Source of the DNA: Thiotrichales bacterium
GTDB taxonomy: Bacteria > Pseudomonadota > Gammaproteobacteria > HK1
DNA length: 37,930 bases
Assembly: GCA_026709935.1 (NCBI GenBank)
Contig: JAPOSC010000072.1
Span: forward strand, 1-37,930
Direction: 5' to 3'
Shown here piece by piece: positions 33,594 to 37,930 of this stretch. Both the position numbers and the translations under genes were made by a program. The notes beneath the pieces were generated by a model, which saw nothing but the letters and a program-made list of their open reading frames with translations, did no database searches and was not told where the DNA came from. How positions within the stretch are numbered: the first letter of the stretch is position 1; each line of letters starts with the position of its first letter.

Positions 33594-34459
33594 AGGCTCT
33601 TCTTGAAGATCGTGCCGGTGATCCCGCGCGGCATCAGCCGCAGCAGCACGATGGCGGTCAGGAGGAGGGCGACCTCGCCGATGGTCGGGCCGGTGAGGAA
33701 CGCGGTCACGCCGTTCACCCCGCCGAGCAGCGCCGATGCGGACACGGTGCCGGCGAGAATCGCGGCCCCGCCGGAGATGACAGTGATGAAAGCCTTGGCG
33801 ATGTACACCGCCCCGATGGTGGGCAGCACCCCGGTGATGGGCGCGAGCAGCCCGCCCGCGAGACCGGAGATCGCGGCGCCGACCCCGAACGTCACCATGT
33901 AGATCCGCGAGGTGGAGACACCCAGCGCGGAAGCCATCTCCGCGTTCTGCATCGTGCCCCGTGCGATCAGCCCGAACTTCGTCCCCCTGAGCACCACGAA
34001 GACCGCGATGCAGAGCGCCGCGGTGATCCCGATGAGCAGCAGCTCGTAGGCGGAAGAGGTGTACTCACCGATGGTGAGCACTCCGAGGGGCGGGGAGATG
34101 GTGGTCGCGGTGGAAGCCCCGAAGATCGAGGTCACGAGCCCGATGAAGAGCAGGCTCAGACCCCAGGTGGCGAGCAGGGTATCGATCATGCGGCCGTAGA
34201 GCCAGCGGATGAGCAGCCGCTCCACCACCACCCCGATCACCCCTACCACCAGAGGCGCGAGAATCAGCATCGCGACCCAGATGTCGACCCCGGCGTTCGT
34301 CGCGACCACCACGGTGTAGCCGCCCAGCATGATGAACTCGCCATGGGCGAGGTTGATGACCCGCATCATGCCGAAAATGATCGCCAACCCGAGGCTGATG
34401 AGCGCCAGGTTGGCGATCCCGTAGAGGATCTGCAGCCCGAATGCAGCAACCAGGTCCAT
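33590..34459 (-). CDS. urtB: Urea/amide ABC transporter permease (UrtB type)
   Basis: The 289-residue permease has LivH/UrtB features: GLAIIFGMMRVINLAHGEF near the start, IRWLYGRMIDTLLATWGLSL, the cytoplasmic FGLIARGTMQNAEMASALGV loop, and AFITVISGGAAILAGTVSAS. The ATG at 34457-34459 is chosen by the conserved N-terminus (DLVAAFGLQILYGIANLALI); the frame is open far upstream through the preceding gene but reads as non-coding. It follows the binding-protein stop by 11 bases and overlaps urtC by four. Length is the simple LivH size, without the extra N-terminal domain of some UrtB proteins. Confidence 0.93.
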   Translation of the reverse strand: MDLVAAFGLQILYGIANLALISLGLAIIFGMMRVINLAHGEFIMLGGYTVVVATNAGVDIWVAMLILAPLVVGVIGVVVERLLIRWLYGRMIDTLLATWGLSLLFIGLVTSIFGASTATTISPPLGVLTIGEYTSSAYELLLIGITAALCIAVFVVLRGTKFGLIARGTMQNAEMASALGVSTSRIYMVTFGVGAAISGLAGGLLAPITGVLPTIGAVYIAKAFITVISGGAAILAGTVSASALLGGVNGVTAFLTGPTIGEVALLLTAIVLLRLMPRGITGTIFKKSL

Positions 34460-34470
34460 CGGACAATGGC

Positions 34471-35721
34471 CTACATCTCGATTCCGGCCGCCTCCAGTCC
34501 GTTCTCGAACATGAACACCGACTGGTTCGGGTCGGCCACCAGGTCGCAGACCAGCAGGGTGTCCGCCGGTGGCTGATCCTCGTGGACCTCGAGGATGTCG
34601 AACGTCTGGTTCTTCAGCTCCGCGAGGTACACGTTCTGCCGGGCGTGGTTGGTCTTCGGATCGATCGTGACCCGCCCGGAGGGGCCGTTGTAGGAGAGGC
34701 CCGCGCGCAGCGCCTCGATGACCGGCATCCGCTCCGCCGTACCTGCCTGCTTCACTGCCTCCGCCCACAGCCAGGCCCCCTCGTAGGACCGCGTCGCAAG
34801 CTCGTTGAGCCCCGGAGCGCCCTCCCCCCGGTGCGCCTTGAAACGGGCCACGAAGTCCCGGTTGGCGGGGGTGTCGATCTCCTCGAAGTAGGAGTAGGCA
34901 CAGATCATGCCGTCGCCTTCCGCGGCGGAGATGAGCTTGTGCTCGTTCCCGACCCCGAACGTGGTCGAGGCGATGGGTACATTCCGGTTCATGCCGGCCG
35001 CCGCATACTGCCGGTAGAACGAGACATGGGCGCCGCCCACCAGCGCGGACATCACCATGTCCGGCTTCGCGGCCTGGATCTTCTTGATGGTGGGACCGAA
35101 GTTGGTGACGTCGAGGGGGAAGAATTCCGTCTCCACCGTTTCCCCGCCGTTGTCCGCGACGAACTTCCGCACCCACTGGGCGGTGATCTGGCCGTAGTTG
35201 TAGTCCGCGGCCACGATGTACACCTTCTTGCCCCATTTGTTCATGGTATGGGGCACGAGCTTCTCCACGGTCTGCGCGGGGGTGGAGCCGGTGCAGAAAT
35301 TGTTGAGATCGCACACCCCGCCCTCGTACTGCACGTTGTAGAAGTAGAGGGTCTGGTACCGCGAGAAGGTCGGCCGGATCGCCTCGCGCGAGGCGGAGGT
35401 GATGCCGGCGTGCACGACGTCGGCCTTGTCGCCGACCGCCGCCTGCGTCGCGTACTGGGTGTAGAACTGGATGCTCGACTGGGGATCGTAAACCTTGAGT
35501 TCGACCTCCCGGCCGAGCAGCCCGCCCGCCGCATTGATCTCGTCCACCGCCATGCGGGTGGTGTCGACCATCGGCTTGCCGTAGATGTCGAGCCCGCCCG
35601 ACTGGTCGAGGATGCTCACGAACCTGATGGGATCGGCGGCTTGCGCACGACCGATGATGGCGGGACCGGCCAGCACGGCGGCGGAAGCGCCGGCAAGGAA
35701 GTTTCTGCGAGTAAGGGTCAT
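34471..35721 (-). CDS. Urea/short-chain-amide ABC transporter substrate-binding protein (UrtA/FmdD-like)
   Basis: The 416-residue protein has a Tat-type signal peptide (TRRNFLAGASAAVLAGPAI, cut after AQA near residue 28). The mature part is a type-1 periplasmic-binding fold. RFVSILDQSGGLDIYGKPMV, NVQYEGGVCDLNNFCTGSTP, KVYIVAADYNYGQI and LISAAEGDGMICAYSYFEEI match the UrtA/FmdD/AmiC group that binds urea, formamide or acetamide. The amidase in the same operon favours an amide ligand, by inference. The ATG at 35719-35721 has AGGAG seven bases upstream. It is the first gene of the five-gene operon. Confidence 0.93.
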   Translation of the reverse strand: MTLTRRNFLAGASAAVLAGPAIIGRAQAADPIRFVSILDQSGGLDIYGKPMVDTTRMAVDEINAAGGLLGREVELKVYDPQSSIQFYTQYATQAAVGDKADVVHAGITSASREAIRPTFSRYQTLYFYNVQYEGGVCDLNNFCTGSTPAQTVEKLVPHTMNKWGKKVYIVAADYNYGQITAQWVRKFVADNGGETVETEFFPLDVTNFGPTIKKIQAAKPDMVMSALVGGAHVSFYRQYAAAGMNRNVPIASTTFGVGNEHKLISAAEGDGMICAYSYFEEIDTPANRDFVARFKAHRGEGAPGLNELATRSYEGAWLWAEAVKQAGTAERMPVIEALRAGLSYNGPSGRVTIDPKTNHARQNVYLAELKNQTFDILEVHEDQPPADTLLVCDLVADPNQSVFMFENGLEAAGIEM

Positions 35722-35749
35722 GACTGCTCCTCCGGTTGGTCAGTTGTCC

Positions 35750-35771
35750 TGCGGGCAGGGGGTATCCCGCA
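35750..35771. promoter_or_regulatory. Hairpin upstream of the amide-transporter operon
   Basis: TGCGGG and CCCGCA are perfect 6-bp arms around a 10-base loop, 28 bp before the binding-protein start in the 106-bp spacer after the flotillin gene. It has no T-run. It may be a regulator site, a leader structure, or a weak end signal for the flotillin transcript. Confidence 0.35.
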
Positions 35772-35827
35772 CTGGTGTTCAGCTCATGTCCAACGCAGTT
35801 CCGTGGGTCGGGGGAAATGCGGGCTGG

Positions 35828-37450
35828 TCATTGCCCCTCGCCGGACGGATTTCCGTCGTCCTTGTCGCCGCCGGACCCTGCCTCGAGCGAGTCGCTCAGC
35901 CCCCGCATCCCGCTGCCGATGTCGAGTCCGACCTCCTCGCCCAGCTTCTTCACGGCCGGGAGCTGGAGTGCGAGCTTCAGCATCCCGTCGACGACCTGGT
36001 TCACCGCCCCGCCGTCACCACTGGACCGGTCGCCCCCTTCGCTTGCGCCCGAACCGATGCCGGTGATGTGGTTGACGCGGATTGACTCGATCTTCTCGGC
36101 CGGCTTCATCATCTTCTCGACGATGCCGGGCAGCGCCTCGATACGGGCCCGGGCGAGCTTGAGGCCGATGAGCTCGGGGCTCTGCGTGTTCTCCGCCTCG
36201 ATGAGGGCCGCGGTGCCCCGGGCTCGGGCGAGCAGTTCGTCCTTTTCGGCATTCGCCCGCGCGAGGGTGGCCCGGGCCTGGGCCTCGGCCATCGAGACCA
36301 GAGTGCCGGCTTCGCTCCGCACCCGGGTGTCGTCCACCTCCGACTGCTCCACCGCGCGGATGAGCGCGAGCACCTTCTCGCGCTCGGCGGCGGCGCGCTC
36401 GCGCGCGGTCTGCACCTGTTCCTCGGCGTCGACTTCGCGGGCGCGCGCGGTGTGCGCCTCACTTTCGGCCGCCGCCTGCTCGATGCGCCGTGCGGCCAGC
36501 GCCACCGCGTTGTCGACCTTCACGGTCTCCGTCGAAAGCTCGGATTCGAGCTCCTGGCGGCGCAGCTCCCGATCCCGCGCGATCTCGGCTTGGCGCACCT
36601 CGCGCTCGCGCGCGATCCGGGCCGCCTCGCGGCGGCGCTCCGACGCCGATTGCTGTTCCGCGATGTCGGCCTGACTCGCGGCCCGCGCGGTCTCGATCTC
36701 GCGCTGCTGGGCGATCGTCGCCTCCTCTTCCTCCTGAGAGAGAAGGAGCCGGCGCTTGGTGGCGTCGAGCTGGCTCTGATGCACCGAGACCTCGGCGTCC
36801 GATTCGATCACCGCCCGTTCCTTCTTGTTGGTCGCGATGATCTCGGCGAGACGCCGCATGCCGAGCGCGTTGAAGGCGTTGTTCTCGTCGAGCGCGTGAA
36901 ACGGAGTCTGGTCCAGCCGGGTCAGGGAGACCGATTCGAGCCGGAGGCCGTTCTGGCCGAGATCCTGCGCCAGCATCCGACTCACCTCGTCGGTGTACTT
37001 CGCGCGCTCGTCCTGCAGGCTCTCCATGCTGTAGCCGGCCGCGACCGAGAGCACCGCGTTTACGAGCTTCCCTTCCAGCGTCTCCGCGAGATCGGACGCG
37101 CGGAAGGTCTTGCCGGCCAGCGCCTGGGCGGCCGTCGCGACCCCTTCTTCGGTCGCCTCGACCCGGACGTGGAACTCCGCGCCGACATCGACGCGCAGAC
37201 GATCCCTGGTGATCACCGACTCCGGCCCGATCCGCTGGATCTCGATCTTCGAGGTGCGCATGTTGACCTCGGAGACCTTGTGCAGGAACGGAAGCGCGAG
37301 ACAGCCTCCGTCGAGCACCACTCGCTGCCCGCCGAGACCGGTACGCACCAGCGCCCCTTCGCGGGTCGCCTTGCGGTAGTAGCGGTTGAGGAAGAGAACG
37401 CCCAGACCCGCGAGCACGAGCAGGGCGAGCATGGCAAGGAACCAGATCAC
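35828..37450 (-). CDS. Flotillin-like SPFH protein (YqiK type)
   Basis: The 540-residue protein has one N-terminal membrane helix (FLAMLALLVLAGLGVLFLN, residues 4-22), an SPFH domain to about residue 210 (LGGQRVVLDGGCLALPFLHK, VNMRTSKIEIQRIGPESVIT, RVDVGAEFHVRVE), and a long Glu/Ala/Arg-rich coiled coil (about 235-430). The C-terminal part after EKMMKPAEKIESIRVNHITG is Gly/Ser/Asp-rich. Flotillins form large membrane assemblies linked to lipid organisation. The start is a GTG at 37448-37450. The OB-fold (YqiJ/NfeD) partner that commonly precedes this type is not seen upstream. It is followed by the amide-transport operon 106 bases later, with no evident link. Confidence 0.92.
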   Translation of the reverse strand: MIWFLAMLALLVLAGLGVLFLNRYYRKATREGALVRTGLGGQRVVLDGGCLALPFLHKVSEVNMRTSKIEIQRIGPESVITRDRLRVDVGAEFHVRVEATEEGVATAAQALAGKTFRASDLAETLEGKLVNAVLSVAAGYSMESLQDERAKYTDEVSRMLAQDLGQNGLRLESVSLTRLDQTPFHALDENNAFNALGMRRLAEIIATNKKERAVIESDAEVSVHQSQLDATKRRLLLSQEEEEATIAQQREIETARAASQADIAEQQSASERRREAARIAREREVRQAEIARDRELRRQELESELSTETVKVDNAVALAARRIEQAAAESEAHTARAREVDAEEQVQTARERAAAEREKVLALIRAVEQSEVDDTRVRSEAGTLVSMAEAQARATLARANAEKDELLARARGTAALIEAENTQSPELIGLKLARARIEALPGIVEKMMKPAEKIESIRVNHITGIGSGASEGGDRSSGDGGAVNQVVDGMLKLALQLPAVKKLGEEVGLDIGSGMRGLSDSLEAGSGGDKDDGNPSGEGQ

Positions 37451-37586
37451 GCCTGGACCCCGGTCGACCGCATGAAGCTGGTGACGTCCAGGCTCTCAGG
37501 GACAGCAGCAACCGGGAGGCGTTTTTCCTCCCTGGTCGCCCGTAACTCCATTCGGTCAGTGCGGGAGACGACGGGGGTGGCCGGCA

Positions 37587-37841
37587 TCAACGCCTCCAAG
37601 GATTCGAACCGATGTACAGATCAAATACGTACAAGAACGGTCCGTCAAGGTCGAGACTCACCACCCGAGATTCGCCATTCTGATGGTGAACGTCGTTGCC
37701 ATTGGACAACTGCGGTGCCTTCCCTGATGTCGGCTGTCGACCGAGGAGTGCGGCAAGGCGACTTGAGATACCGGCATGAGTGGCCAATGTCCGAAGTCTG
37801 CGGGGAATGTCCATGGCCAACGAGAGACCATCAGATACCAC
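37587..37841 (-). CDS. Small hypothetical protein, uncertain
   Basis: An 84-codon frame starts at GTG 37839-37841, or an internal ATG about nine codons later. Its end reads VVSLDLDGPFLYVFDLYIGS, which is protein-like, while the middle (SGKAPQLSNGNDVHHQNGE) is polar. No family is recognised. It lies between a gene cut by the window edge and the flotillin. It may be a small gene, the tail of a lost gene, or non-coding. The stretch also contains a T-loop-like GGTTCGAATCC, which does not fold into a tRNA. Confidence 0.35.
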   Translation of the reverse strand: MVSDGLSLAMDIPRRLRTLATHAGISSRLAALLGRQPTSGKAPQLSNGNDVHHQNGESRVVSLDLDGPFLYVFDLYIGSNPWRR

Positions 37842-37861
37842 CCCGTGCGGAATGGGTATGC

Positions 37862-37930
37862 TCAGCGGCGGGCACCCAGACGCGCCTCCAGCTCCGCGAC
37901 TCGTGCCTCGGCGATCTGGCGTGCGGCGGC
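37862..37930 (-). CDS. C-terminal end of a gene entering from the right (possible Uma2-type or coiled-coil tail)
   Basis: The minus-strand frame from the window edge encodes AAARQIAEARVAELEARLGA, then RR and a stop at 37862-37864. Its heptad-like Ala/Leu/Glu pattern is a short coiled coil. Such tails occur at the C-terminus of Uma2-family endonuclease-like proteins among others. With only 22 residues visible the family is a guess. Confidence 0.4.
   Translation of the reverse strand, partial: AAARQIAEARVAELEARLGARR

Noticed and set aside
37597..37625. T-loop-like GGTTCGAATCC on the minus strand, possible tRNA
   Set aside because: The flanking five-base stems do not pair, and no anticodon or acceptor arm can be built upstream.

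Overview
The window is a GC-rich bacterial chromosome segment from a Gram-negative organism. Evidence for this is a TRAP transporter, Tat and Sec signal peptides, PmbA/TldE and an HlyD-type adaptor. The gene set fits a heterotrophic proteobacterium, but no ribosomal or marker gene fixes the class. Gene density is high, and most genes lie on the minus strand in compact operons. No rRNA, tRNA, CRISPR array or transposase gene was found.

Layout from left to right. (1) 1-5253, minus: a NHLP/NHLM-type peptide (RiPP) export operon, made of an HlyD-like adaptor, a C39-peptidase ABC transporter and a second ABC transporter that runs off the left edge. No precursor peptide is visible beside it. (2) 5718-9835, plus: hyuA-hyuB, a two-subunit hydantoinase/oxoprolinase, with overlapping genes. 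(3) 9998-11309, minus: a hipB-hipA toxin-antitoxin locus. Its HipA has lost the N-terminal subdomain, and hipB is preceded by four palindromes spaced exactly 27 bp apart. (4) 11372-13444, minus: an amidohydrolase fused to a two-helix membrane domain, then a FitAB/VapBC toxin-antitoxin pair. (5) 13491-17576, minus: a TRAP transporter operon (TakP-like DctP, DctM, DctQ) followed by a small membrane protein. (6) 17779-19687, minus: a 2-hydroxychromene-2-carboxylate isomerase-like protein and a DUF4143 AAA ATPase, the latter preceded by a perfect 19-bp inverted repeat. (7) 19703-22090, minus: polyphosphate kinase. (8) 22411-27029, plus: NRDE/TANGO2 protein, HIT protein, L-2-haloacid dehalogenase, PmbA/TldE and an exported SUMF1-like protein. 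(9) 27200-28915, minus: an acyl-CoA synthetase. (10) 29071-35721, minus: a urea/short-chain-amide ABC transporter operon, whose last gene is a single 822-residue ORF joining the UrtE-type ATPase to an amidase. (11) 35828-37930, minus: a flotillin (YqiK-like), a small unknown ORF and the tail of one more gene.

The metabolic theme is scavenging of organic nitrogen and small acids. An amide importer is coupled to an amidase, a hydantoinase opens cyclic amides, a TRAP system takes up organic (probably 2-oxo) acids, and a dehalogenase, isomerase, amidohydrolase and CoA ligase could feed products into central metabolism. These links are inferred from families and context.

The most unusual observations are the UrtE-amidase fusion with a conserved internal ribosome-binding site and start codon, a decayed duplicate of the UrtD C-terminus in the same operon, the hipA deletion that left its old start codon behind, and the four-palindrome hipB operator array.
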